Assembly: GCA_021805025.1 (NCBI GenBank)
Contig: JAJZGF010000002.1
Span: 1 to 46,091, forward strand
Source: Acidobacteriota bacterium
Lineage (GTDB): Bacteria; Acidobacteriota; Terriglobia; Terriglobales; Acidobacteriaceae
DNA: 46,091 bases
Reading direction: 5' to 3'
The position numbers and the translations under genes were made by a program. The notes under the pieces are model-generated. The model had not been told where the DNA came from. It saw nothing but the letters and a program-made list of their open reading frames with translations, and did no database searches. Each line of letters begins with the position of its first letter. Positions within the stretch are counted from its first letter, which is position 1. This document shows positions 16,909-24,100 of this stretch, piece after piece.

Positions 16909-17979
16909 ATGAGCCTGAAAGCCAAGCTGGAAGCTGTCATCTACGCCGCGGAGGAGCCGGTCACACTGGCCCAGCTCGCCGCCTTGTTTGCCGCCGACGC
17001 GCTGGAGTGGAAGTCGGAGCAGGAGGTGACCGCGCAGGCCGCCGCCCAAGAAGCCGCTGCCGCAGAAGAAGCTGCCGGAGAGCCGCAACCCCTGCTTGCC
17101 GAAGGACTTGAATACCTTGGCCTGGAGCAGACCTCGGCCGCCTACACGGCGCCCGCGCCGGAGGAGGCCGCCGAGCCGCAGGCCGAAGCGTCTGTACCGG
17201 TCGCGGCTCCCGAGGCCGCCGCGGAGGCGCAGCCTGCCGCCGAAGCCGCGCTCGATGCCGAAACCGAAGCCAAACGGCTGGCCCGCCTGCGCGACCGGGA
17301 GGTCAAGGCCATCCTGCGGCAGTTGCTGGACGAGCTGATCGCAAACTATGCCGCCGCCGATCGCGGAATCGAGATTCGCGAGATCGCGGGCGGCTACCGC
17401 CTGGCCACCAAGCCTGAGTGCCACGACGCCGTGCGCCTCTTCATCAAGAGTCTGAAGCCGCCGATGAAGCTCTCGCTGCCCGCGCTGGAAACGCTGGCCG
17501 TGATTGCCTACAAACAGCCGGTGACGGCGCCGGAAGTGAATGAGATTCGCGGCGTGGAGTCGGCCGGCGTGCTGGGTTCGCTGCTGAGCCGCAAGCTCAT
17601 CAGCACCGCCGGACGCAAGCAGGTGATCGGCCGGCCCATCCTTTACAAAACCACCAAGGAGTTCCTGCTGCGTTTCGGACTCAAGGACCTCTCCGAGCTG
17701 CCTTCGATGGATGAGTTCGAAAAGATGGCGGCGCTGGAGCTGAACGAAGCTCCCGGCGAGATGGAGACCGAGGTCGAGTCGGGATTTGAGCATGTGCCGC
17801 ACACCGGCCCCGAGCTCGACGAAGACGCGGCAGAGGACTCTGAAGAAGCAAAGGATTCCATCGCCGTGTCTGCTCCGGCAACTGCCGCAGAGGAAGCGGA
17901 ACCCGCTCCACAAGAGGCCGCGCCTGCCGAGCCTCTGCCCACCGCGCAGGCAGAAACAGAGACGTCGTCCCATGACTGA
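16909..17979 (+). CDS. scpB: Segregation and condensation protein B with A/E/P-rich insertion
   Basis: ScpB dimerises through winged helices and binds ScpA in the SMC complex. The N-terminus (MSLKAKLEAVIYAAEEPVTL) and the core (LPALETLAVIAYKQPVTAPE at ~190-209, then VESAGVLGSLLSRKLI) are diagnostic. The protein is 356 residues, against roughly 180-200 in typical ScpB. The excess comes from an Ala/Glu/Pro-rich insertion at ~41-122, inside the first winged-helix domain, and an acidic disordered tail from ~273 to the end. Folding would require the insertion to loop out between helices. The stop overlaps the rluB-type start (ATGACTGA, 17972-17979), indicating translational coupling. Possible promoter elements just upstream (TTGTCC, GATACT) are weak. 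Confidence 0.93.
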   Translation: MSLKAKLEAVIYAAEEPVTLAQLAALFAADALEWKSEQEVTAQAAAQEAAAAEEAAGEPQPLLAEGLEYLGLEQTSAAYTAPAPEEAAEPQAEASVPVAAPEAAAEAQPAAEAALDAETEAKRLARLRDREVKAILRQLLDELIANYAAADRGIEIREIAGGYRLATKPECHDAVRLFIKSLKPPMKLSLPALETLAVIAYKQPVTAPEVNEIRGVESAGVLGSLLSRKLISTAGRKQVIGRPILYKTTKEFLLRFGLKDLSELPSMDEFEKMAALELNEAPGEMETEVESGFEHVPHTGPELDEDAAEDSEEAKDSIAVSAPATAAEEAEPAPQEAAPAEPLPTAQAETETSSHD

Positions 17980-19996
17980 CGAACGAGATCCCGAAGCCAA
18001 CGAACCGGATTTTAACTCGACTGCGGATACCGCGGAAGACCTTGCGGCAGAGCCCTCGAACGAGAGTGCCGTGACGGAAGAGGCGACCCCTGCCGTCGAG
18101 GCAGAAGAGGAAGAGACGCCGCGCCCCGCGCCCAAGCTGGAGCGGCTGCAAAAGATTCTGGCGCAGGCCGGTGTGGCCAGCCGCCGCAGCGCGGAAGAGA
18201 TGATGACCGCGGGCCGGGTGCAGGTCAACGGCAAGGTGGTGACCGAACTGGGCACCAAGGCCGACGCGGCGCGCGACCACATCCGCGTGGACGGCAAGCT
18301 GCTGCATGGGGCCGAGCGGCTGCGCTACTTCATGCTCAACAAGCCCCGCGGCTTTGTGACCACGGTGAAGGATCCCGAAGGACGTCCCACGGTGATGGAG
18401 TTCTTTGCGAAGACGGCCGAGCGCATCTATCCCGTTGGCCGTTTGGACTACCTGAGCGAGGGTCTGCTGGTGGTGACCAATGACGGCGAGCTGGCGAACC
18501 GGCTTACCAGGGCTTCCTCCGGCGTGGAGAAGACCTACCTGGTAAAGGTGAGCGGGCAGCCCACGGAGGAAGAACTCGAGGTTCTGCGCGGCGGCGTCTC
18601 CATTGAGCGCGGCAAGGCCGGCGAAGGCCGCGTGCGCACGGCTCCGGCGCGCATCCAGCAGGTGCGGCAGGGCGATAATCCCTGGTACGAGGTGGTGCTG
18701 GTCGAGGGACGCAACCGCGAGTTGCGCAAGATGTTTGAAGAGATCGGACACTTTGTAGAGAAGATTCGCCGCGTAGGCTACGGCCCGCTGGTGCTCGACA
18801 TTGAGCCGGGCAAGATGCGCGAGCTGGATGCTGAAGAGGTTGCCGCGCTGCGGCTGACGGCTGAGGGCAAGCTGAAGCCGCGCAGATTCAAGACCTCCAA
18901 ACTGGTGCCGAAGGAAGCAGTCCGTCCGGCGGAGCAGCGCCCCGCACGGCCCGCAGACCGGGGTGCAGACCGAGGCGGCAAGCCGGCCCGTTACGGACAG
19001 GACCGTCCCAGCCGCCCGCAGACGGCGCGGCCGTATGGAGACCGTCCTGCCGCCCCGAGCGGCGAAGGCGATTTTCGTCCGCGGAAGACTTTTGGCGCCG
19101 ACAAGCCCTTTCGGCCGGCACGGCCTGCAGGGGGGGAGTTTCGCCCTGCGGCTGAACGCGGACCGGAGCGTGGCCCCAGCCGTGGCCCGGCGCGAGCCAC
19201 AGACCGTGGGCCAGCCCGTCCTGCGTGGAAGAAAGATGCAGGTCCGGGACGAGGTTTTGCGCCCAGGCCGGGTGGTGGCAAGCGGGCATGGAGTAAGCCC
19301 TCGGGCGAGCGCCCGGCATACAATCGCCCCCCGAATCGGACAGAGAGTCGCACCGAGGGTCGTCCCGCCGCGCCGCGCCGCGAGGCTCCTGCACCGGATC
19401 GGGAGTTTGCCCCCAGGCGGCCTTCACGCCTGCACATCGAGTCCGTGGAACCGGAGCGCCCCGGCGCGCACCGTCCAGACCGGCCGGCGCTTGACCGGCC
19501 GAAGTTTGACCGTCCCCGGCCGGACAAGCCCAGGTTTGATAAGCCCAGGTTTGATAAGCCCCGGTCCGGTACGCCCCGGTCCGGCAAGCCGCGTTTTGAC
19601 AAGCCCAGGTCTGAGCGGCCTGACTTCAATCGCCCGCGCCCGGACCGTCCCCGGCCGGATCGCGCCGGTCCTGAGCGTTCCGGCCCTGGCCGCACCGGCA
19701 CGGGTCGCCCGAATACCGGCCGCTCCAATGCAGGCAGTGCAGGCGGAAGCGTGCCGGGCAGAGGCCGTTCCGGCCTGGCGCGGCCCTTCACGACAAGCAG
19801 CGGGAAGCCACGCGCGGGCGGCGCACGCCCCAGCAGCAAGCCCGGCAAGCCCGGCGGCTTCTCCAAGCCTAAGCCCGGATTCAAGGGCAAATCGTCGGGC
19901 TCCGGCTCCGGACGCAGCGGTCCAAGGCCCGGTGGCAAGCAGGGGCCCGGAGGCAAGCGGCCGGGCGGCGCAGCAGGCGGCAGAAAGCGCGGCTGA
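17972..19996 (+). CDS. RluB/RsuA-type pseudouridine synthase with long Arg/Pro/Gly-rich tail
   Basis: A 674-residue protein whose first ~305 residues are a normal 16S/23S rRNA pseudouridine synthase. An S4 RNA-binding domain lies at ~56-103 (LERLQKILAQAGVASRRSAE), and the catalytic domain has MLNKPRGFVTT and the active-site GRLDYLSEGLLVVTNDGE with Asp159. NRELRKMFEEIGHFVEKIRR is the conserved C-terminal family motif. An acidic N-terminal stretch (1-50) precedes it. From ~310 to 674 the protein is a strongly basic, low-complexity tail rich in RP, KP, DRP and GG units, with tandem FDKPR-like repeats. The tail is probably disordered and RNA-binding. The start overlaps the scpB stop by 8 nt. The RluB assignment (23S rRNA) is more likely than RsuA but not certain. 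Confidence 0.88.
   Translation: MTDERDPEANEPDFNSTADTAEDLAAEPSNESAVTEEATPAVEAEEEETPRPAPKLERLQKILAQAGVASRRSAEEMMTAGRVQVNGKVVTELGTKADAARDHIRVDGKLLHGAERLRYFMLNKPRGFVTTVKDPEGRPTVMEFFAKTAERIYPVGRLDYLSEGLLVVTNDGELANRLTRASSGVEKTYLVKVSGQPTEEELEVLRGGVSIERGKAGEGRVRTAPARIQQVRQGDNPWYEVVLVEGRNRELRKMFEEIGHFVEKIRRVGYGPLVLDIEPGKMRELDAEEVAALRLTAEGKLKPRRFKTSKLVPKEAVRPAEQRPARPADRGADRGGKPARYGQDRPSRPQTARPYGDRPAAPSGEGDFRPRKTFGADKPFRPARPAGGEFRPAAERGPERGPSRGPARATDRGPARPAWKKDAGPGRGFAPRPGGGKRAWSKPSGERPAYNRPPNRTESRTEGRPAAPRREAPAPDREFAPRRPSRLHIESVEPERPGAHRPDRPALDRPKFDRPRPDKPRFDKPRFDKPRSGTPRSGKPRFDKPRSERPDFNRPRPDRPRPDRAGPERSGPGRTGTGRPNTGRSNAGSAGGSVPGRGRSGLARPFTTSSGKPRAGGARPSSKPGKPGGFSKPKPGFKGKSSGSGSGRSGPRPGGKQGPGGKRPGGAAGGRKRG
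19526..19555 (+). repeat. Tandem 15-bp repeat in the rluB-like tail
   Basis: AAGCCCAGGTTTGAT occurs twice head to tail (19526-19540 and 19541-19555), with degenerate copies on both sides (for example 19556 onward and near 19592). It encodes the KPRFD unit of the basic tail. Such units suggest growth of the tail by slippage or unequal recombination. Confidence 0.8.
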
Positions 19997-20053
19997 GAGC
20001 CGCTCCACGAGCGGGGCTGCTACCGATTGGGCCCGACGCGCATCTGAAGAGGA

Positions 20054-20533
20054 ATGAAGGTGGAAAAAGCGACCTTTGGAGCGGGATGTTTCTGGGGCGT
20101 GGAAGCGGCTTTTGCTGCGCTTCCCGGCGTGATGGCGACTGCCGTGGGGTACGAGGGCGGCCAGCTTGACCGGCCCACCTACAAGGACGTCTGCACCGAT
20201 AAGACGGGCCACGCCGAAGTGGTCGAGCTGGACTTCGACCCCGCGCAGATCAGCTACGAGCAGGTTCTCGACGCGTTCTTTTCGCTGCACGACCCCACGA
20301 CGCTGAACAGGCAGGGGCCGGACTGGGGAAAGCAGTACCGCTCTGCGATCTTTTTCCACTCTCCGGAGCAGGAGACCGCCGCCCGCGCCAAGATTGAGCA
20401 CCTCACGGCCGAAGGCCGCTACAAGCCGAAGCGGATTGTGACCACGGTTGAGCCGGCGCAAACCTTCTGGCGCGCCGAGGAGTACCACCAGCGGTATCTT
20501 GAAAAGCGCGGCCTCTCCAGTTGCCACATATAG
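20054..20533 (+). CDS. msrA: Peptide-methionine (S)-S-oxide reductase
   Basis: MsrA reduces methionine-S-sulfoxide in oxidised proteins. At 159 residues the protein has the catalytic [10 protein letters not shown] near residue 11, with the Cys nucleophile, followed by VGYEGGQ, then [34 protein letters not shown] and AEEYHQRYL. All are family hallmarks. The N-terminus is short, without a signal peptide, so the enzyme is cytoplasmic. Regeneration uses thioredoxin; the last residues (LSSCHI) contain a candidate resolving Cys. AAGAGGA lies just before the ATG; GTG at 20060 is an alternative start with better spacing. It follows the rluB-like gene by 57 nt. Confidence 0.95.
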   Translation: MKVEKATFGAGCFWGVEAAFAALPGVMATAVGYEGGQLDRPTYKDVCTDKTGHAEVVELDFDPAQISYEQVLDAFFSLHDPTTLNRQGPDWGKQYRSAIFFHSPEQETAARAKIEHLTAEGRYKPKRIVTTVEPAQTFWRAEEYHQRYLEKRGLSSCHI

Positions 20534-20585
20534 TCAGAGAACAGGCATCAGGCACCAGCGATGATGCAAGGGGCCAACCCTGCCC

Positions 20586-21359
20586 TTACTCCTTGCCCTG
20601 GCCCAGCCGCCACGCCTTGATGTATTTCCAGTGGATGTAGACGGAGTGGTTCAGGTGCAGGATCAGGCCTTCGCGTCCGTCCAGAAAACCCAGGCGGAAA
20701 ACGTAGTTGTAGAAGAAAGTCGCCACCGGGTTCAGGACCGCGTTCCACAGAAAGGCGGGCAGCGATCGGCTGTCTCGGCCTTTCTGGTGGAGGAGCTGGG
20801 CAATCTCGTTGCTGTAGCGGTTCATGTGCTCCAGATAGATGCCCATGGTGGGGTAGGCGTAGTGGAGCATGTCATGCCGCAGCTTGCCGCGCGGCCCTGC
20901 GAACTGCGGCGTCGAGTGCGGGCCTACGCCCTCGCTCAGCCGGGCCTTGCCGCGCCGGAAGAGCCGCAGCTTGCGGTCGGGATAGAAGCCGCCATGGCGC
21001 ATCCAGCGGCCAAAGTAGAGGTTGAGCCGGGGAATCCAATAAGCGTCGTACCTGGGCGTGCCGCGCAGCAGCGCCTGAATCTCGGCCTGTAACTCCGGCG
21101 TCAGCACCTCATCGGCGTCGAGCAGCAAGATCCAGTCGGAGGTGCAGAGGTCGAGGGCCACGTTTTTCTGCTCGCCGTGGCCGCCAAAGGCGTGGTAACT
21201 GGTTCGTGCGCCGAAGGATTGGGCGATTTCAAGGGTGCGGTCCCTTGACCCCGAATCGACCACGACGATCTCGTCGGCCCAGCGCACGCTTTCGAGCGTC
21301 CGCGGCAGGTTTGCCTCCTCGTTCATGGCAATCATGGCAACCGAGAGCGTGTTGGGCAT
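20586..21359 (-). CDS. Family 2 glycosyltransferase, WaaE/KdtX-like
   Basis: A 257-residue GT-A fold glycosyltransferase. The N-terminus LSVAMIAMNEEANLPRTLES and the EIVVVDSGSRDRT motif bind the nucleotide sugar, and LLLDADEVLTPELQAEI carries the DxD metal-binding site. The arrangement, with the following RYDAYWIPRLNLYFGRWMRHGG segment and a C-terminal half containing KYIKAWRLGQG, is like LPS core beta-1,4[20 protein letters not shown] of the WaaE group. It should act on the cytoplasmic face of the inner membrane in LPS core or another surface glycan. No other LPS genes are nearby. It is transcribed away from rpmB. Confidence 0.88.
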   Translation of the reverse strand: MPNTLSVAMIAMNEEANLPRTLESVRWADEIVVVDSGSRDRTLEIAQSFGARTSYHAFGGHGEQKNVALDLCTSDWILLLDADEVLTPELQAEIQALLRGTPRYDAYWIPRLNLYFGRWMRHGGFYPDRKLRLFRRGKARLSEGVGPHSTPQFAGPRGKLRHDMLHYAYPTMGIYLEHMNRYSNEIAQLLHQKGRDSRSLPAFLWNAVLNPVATFFYNYVFRLGFLDGREGLILHLNHSVYIHWKYIKAWRLGQGKE

Positions 21360-21420
21360 CGAAGGCAGGATAAATCAACGGCATGGCCACCGCAGAGAAC
21401 CGCAAAAATGGCCGGGGTTC

Positions 21421-21450
21421 TTGGCTCCGGGAGCGGTTTCAGGGTATACT
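21421..21450 (+). promoter_or_regulatory. Candidate sigma70-type promoter of rpmB
   Basis: TTGGCT (21421-21426) and TATACT (21445-21450) are separated by 18 nt and face rpmB. The predicted transcript would have a leader of about 135 nt. This was judged by eye only. Confidence 0.5.
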
Positions 21451-21593
21451 GAGGTTTCGGTAACCGTAGGGGATGTGTGTCTTTGCGCGCACCCTGTCGT
21501 CCGGCCCGGCCGCAGGCTCCCTTCAGGCAGCGCTGAGTTCAGCCCCCGCAGGGCAGCGGCAAGACGAAAATCCCAGGATTCTGGAGTGGAACC

Positions 21594-21782
21594 ATGGCAC
21601 AGGTATGCGACGTTTGCGGCAAGAAGCCGCAGTTTGGCAACAACATCTCCCACGCGCACAACGTGACGCGGCGGCGCTGGAACGTGAACCTGCAGGCGGT
21701 CAAGGCGCTCGTCAACGGAGCGTCCAAGCGCATTCGCGTCTGCACCAGCTGCATCAAGAGCGGCAAGGTCGCCAAGGCGTAA
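21594..21782 (+). CDS. rpmB: 50S ribosomal protein L28
   Basis: A 62-residue ribosomal protein of the large subunit. The sequence has [20 protein letters not shown] at the N-terminus and [14 protein letters not shown] at the C-terminus, so this is the zinc-binding (C+) form with two CxxC pairs. The start is supported by GGAG (21583-21586 region) before the ATG. It is a single-gene unit with a promoter candidate upstream and an intrinsic terminator downstream. In many bacteria rpmB sits with rpmG; no rpmG is seen here. Confidence 0.97.
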   Translation: MAQVCDVCGKKPQFGNNISHAHNVTRRRWNVNLQAVKALVNGASKRIRVCTSCIKSGKVAKA

Positions 21783-21838
21783 GCGCCGCCGCGGAGCACA
21801 ATCCGCACGGCTTTTGAAGATTGGATCGAAGCACCCAC

Positions 21839-21866
21839 GACCCCATCCCCCGCGGATGGGGTCTTT
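21839..21866 (+). terminator. Intrinsic terminator of rpmB
   Basis: GACCCCATCC (21839-21848) pairs perfectly with GGATGGGGTC (21854-21863), with a 5-nt loop and a following TTT. It lies about 57 nt after the rpmB stop. Confidence 0.75.
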
Positions 21867-22090
21867 GCGTGTGCGGATTTGCGCAGGCGGATCTGGTGCG
21901 CGGAGGCAAGGGGTGCGACGCGGCAAGCGCTTGCCGCAGAAGGCGTCGGCCAAGAGGTGCTTTCCCTGCGCCCCTCGCCTGAAGTCATTGAGCATTTCAA
22001 GGCCGGTGGCCCGGGCTGAAAAACGCGGATTGACGGCGTACTGTTGAAGTCGATTAAGAAGCGATCGTAATCGAAGCCGGGCCGAGCGGG
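21864..22090. other. Non-coding stretch between rpmB terminator and hicA
   Basis: No gene could be supported here. The only structure noted is a perfect 18-bp palindrome at 21920-21937. The gene-free interval as a whole (21783-22090) is 308 nt. Confidence 0.5.
21920..21937. repeat. Perfect 18-bp palindrome
   Basis: GCGGCAAGCGCTTGCCGC is its own reverse complement. It has no loop and no T-run, so it looks more like a protein-binding site or a fold-back element than a terminator. Confidence 0.6.
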
Positions 22091-22303
22091 CTAAAGAAGG
22101 GAAAGGAACTCATCAACGGAGATTCCGGCCGTCTTGATGAGGCCCCTGAGGGTGCCAGGAGCGAGTTCACCATGCTGGGGGACCGTAAGGTTTGCACGAA
22201 CGCCAGACTTGGTCAGCACCAGATGACTTCCCACCTGTCCGCGAGTCTCCCAGCCAGCCTTCTGGAATGCCTTTGCGGCATCCTTCCCCGAGATGTTTGC
22301 CAC
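22091..22303 (-). CDS. hicA: HicA-type toxin (mRNA interferase)
   Basis: A 70-residue dsRBD-like HicA toxin. MANISGKDAAKAFQKAGWE, RGQVGSHLVLTKSG with the catalytic His, NLTVPQHGELAPGTLRGLI and AGISVDEFLSLL match the family order from start to end. HicA cleaves mRNA when free of its antitoxin. The start is a GTG; an in-frame stop lies just upstream, so no longer form is possible. It lies 117 nt downstream of the hicB stop on the same strand, an unusually wide gap for a toxin-antitoxin pair. The local G+C (28 of 60 at 22321-22380, counted by hand) is below that of flanking genes, consistent with transfer. Confidence 0.85.
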   Translation of the reverse strand: MANISGKDAAKAFQKAGWETRGQVGSHLVLTKSGVRANLTVPQHGELAPGTLRGLIKTAGISVDEFLSLL

Positions 22304-22420
22304 CTTGCCTACGAAGTCGCCTTGTCTTCAACTGATATGCACAATTTTAGAGGCACCTCGCGTGGAAACCCGTGGAAAACCCGGTACAGTTTTGGATTTC
22401 TCCGAAATCGAAGCTGAGTT

Positions 22421-22630
22421 CTAAACTGCGACCACCAGGCTGGCTTGATTCAGCGGAAGAGCCTCTGCAGCCTTCTGGTCTTCAGCCCAGAGCCACGCAG
22501 TGATGGCTTCTTTGATGTTGGTCAGCGCTTCCTGTTCCGTCTTGCCCTGCGAAAAGCAGCCCGGAAGGGCAGGACATTCTGCGACGATCCAACCTTCTTC
22601 ATCCTTCTTCAGGACCACATGGAACATCAT
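22421..22630 (-). CDS. hicB: HicB-type antitoxin, short form
   Basis: A 69-residue HicB N-domain. MFHVVLKKDEEGWIVAECPA, the LPGCFSQGKTEQEALTNI signature and IKEAITAWLWAEDQKA are the partial RNase H-like fold of HicB that caps HicA. No C-terminal ribbon-helix-helix or HTH domain is present, so autoregulation may be absent or depend on another factor. The start at 22630 (or the adjacent ATG at 22627) has GGGAG about 8 nt upstream. The open frame continues beyond this ATG toward hisS, but it has no matching homology there and overlaps hisS. The order is hicB then hicA. Confidence 0.85.
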   Translation of the reverse strand: MMFHVVLKKDEEGWIVAECPALPGCFSQGKTEQEALTNIKEAITAWLWAEDQKAAEALPLNQASLVVAV

Positions 22631-22660
22631 GGCGAACTCCCGCGCCGAACAGTACGCGCA

Positions 22661-22672
22661 TACATATTTATA
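22661..22672 (-). promoter_or_regulatory. Candidate -10 region of hicBA
   Basis: On the minus strand the AT-rich TATAAATATGTA stands out about 30 nt upstream of the hicB start. No convincing -35 element was found, so confidence is low. Confidence 0.3.
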
Positions 22673-22765
22673 CCCCATGGTGCACTGCCGATACAGCCAC
22701 TCCGGCGAGAGCAAGTTGCAGCAGGCTGCGGTTCTCACGCATCGCCCATTTAGACTAAGTAAGTT

Positions 22766-24088
22766 ATGAGCACCCTGAAAGCCGTGCGCGGCACGCGCGA
22801 CCTGCTGCCGCCGGAGACGGCCCTGTGGAACCGCATCGAGGCCACGGCGCGCCGCGTCTTTGCCCGCTACAACTTCGGCGAGATCCGCACCCCCATCTTT
22901 GAAGACACCTCGCTCTTTGCTCGCGGCGTCGGCGAGGAAACCGACATCGTCTCCAAGGAAATGTACACCTGGGAGGACCGCGCGCGGGCGCAGTCGGAAA
23001 AGCCTCAGTCTCTTACCCTCCGCCCCGAGAACACCGCCGGCGTGGTCCGCGCCTACATTGAACACAAGCTGGGCGAAACCGGCCAGTTGCAGAAGCTCTA
23101 CTACATCGGGCCGCAGTTCCGCCGCGAGCGCCCGCAGAAGGGCCGCTACCGGCAGTTCTGGCAGATTGGCGCCGAGGCGATCGGCCCGCCCAGCGCAGGC
23201 AGCGAGAGCCCGCTGCGCGACGCCGAGGTGCTGGAGATGCTGGCGGCGCTGCTCGATGAGCTCGGCATTACCGGCTGGACGCTGCAGCTCAACTCCGTCG
23301 GCTCGGCCGCGGACCGCGCGCGCTACAACGAGGTGCTGCGCGCCGCCCTGGCCTCGGTCGCGCCGAAGATGTGCGCGGACTGCCAGCGCCGCGCCGTGAC
23401 AAACCCGCTGCGCGTGCTGGACTGCAAGGTGCCCGAGGATCAGCCCATCATCGAAACGCTGCCGCGCATTGCCGATCATCTCGATGCGGAATCAAAACAG
23501 CACTTCGCTGCCGTCACCGCCGCGCTCGATGCTGCCGGAGTGACCTACACGCTCAATCCGCGGCTGGTGCGCGGCCTCGATTACTACACGCGGACAACGT
23601 TTGAGTTTACGCACGGAGGGCTGGGCGCGCAGAATGCGCTGCTCGGCGGGGGACGCTACGACGGCCTCAGCGAGGCCCTCGGCGGCCCGCGCGCGCCGGG
23701 CATTGGCTTCGCCATCGGCCTGGACCGGCTGGTACTCACTCTGCAAGCGCAGCAGGAACAGGCCGCAGCCGCGGACAAGGTTGATGCCTACGTGGCGCCT
23801 ATGGCCGACGCCAAAGACGCCGATCAACTTGCCGGAATGAACGCCGCTGGGCTGGCGCTGGCCCGGGAACTGCGCCGTGCCGGCCTCAGCATTGAACTGG
23901 GCGACGGGTCGTTCCGGTTGAAGAAGTCCTTTGAGGCCGCCGACAAGACGGCGCGTCGCATCGTCATCCTCGGCGAAGACGAGCTTCAATCCGGTATCCT
24001 GACAGTGAAGGATTTCTCCACCGGCAACCAGACCAAAGTTCCGCGCGCGGAGCTGGCGGCACACCTTGCCGCACCCTCCCATCAGTAA
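22766..24088 (+). CDS. hisS: Histidyl-tRNA synthetase
   Basis: Class II synthetase charging tRNA-His, 440 residues. The N-terminus KAVRGTRDLLPPETALWNRI, motif 1 region with FGEIRTPIFEDTSLFARGVG, motif 2 (YYIGPQFRRERPQKGRYRQF), the HisRS-specific LVRGLDYYTRTTFEFTH with LLGGGRYDGL, and motif 3 (GIGFAIGLDRLVL) are all present. The C-terminal anticodon-binding domain follows (about 340-440). The ATG at 22766 is divergent from hicB with 135 nt between them. aspS starts 12 nt after its stop, so hisS-aspS form an operon, a common bacterial pairing. Confidence 0.97.
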   Translation: MSTLKAVRGTRDLLPPETALWNRIEATARRVFARYNFGEIRTPIFEDTSLFARGVGEETDIVSKEMYTWEDRARAQSEKPQSLTLRPENTAGVVRAYIEHKLGETGQLQKLYYIGPQFRRERPQKGRYRQFWQIGAEAIGPPSAGSESPLRDAEVLEMLAALLDELGITGWTLQLNSVGSAADRARYNEVLRAALASVAPKMCADCQRRAVTNPLRVLDCKVPEDQPIIETLPRIADHLDAESKQHFAAVTAALDAAGVTYTLNPRLVRGLDYYTRTTFEFTHGGLGAQNALLGGGRYDGLSEALGGPRAPGIGFAIGLDRLVLTLQAQQEQAAAADKVDAYVAPMADAKDADQLAGMNAAGLALARELRRAGLSIELGDGSFRLKKSFEAADKTARRIVILGEDELQSGILTVKDFSTGNQTKVPRAELAAHLAAPSHQ

Positions 24089-24100
24089 AGGACATACGGA

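Noticed and set aside
18963..20057. Long alternative-frame and antisense open frames over the rluB-like tail
   Set aside because: The repetitive GC-rich tail keeps all frames open. Only the frame continuous with the S4 and catalytic domains is supported.
22631..23479. Upstream extension of hicB antisense to hisS
   Set aside because: No antitoxin homology there; the HicB fold starts at 22630 and hisS occupies the opposite strand.
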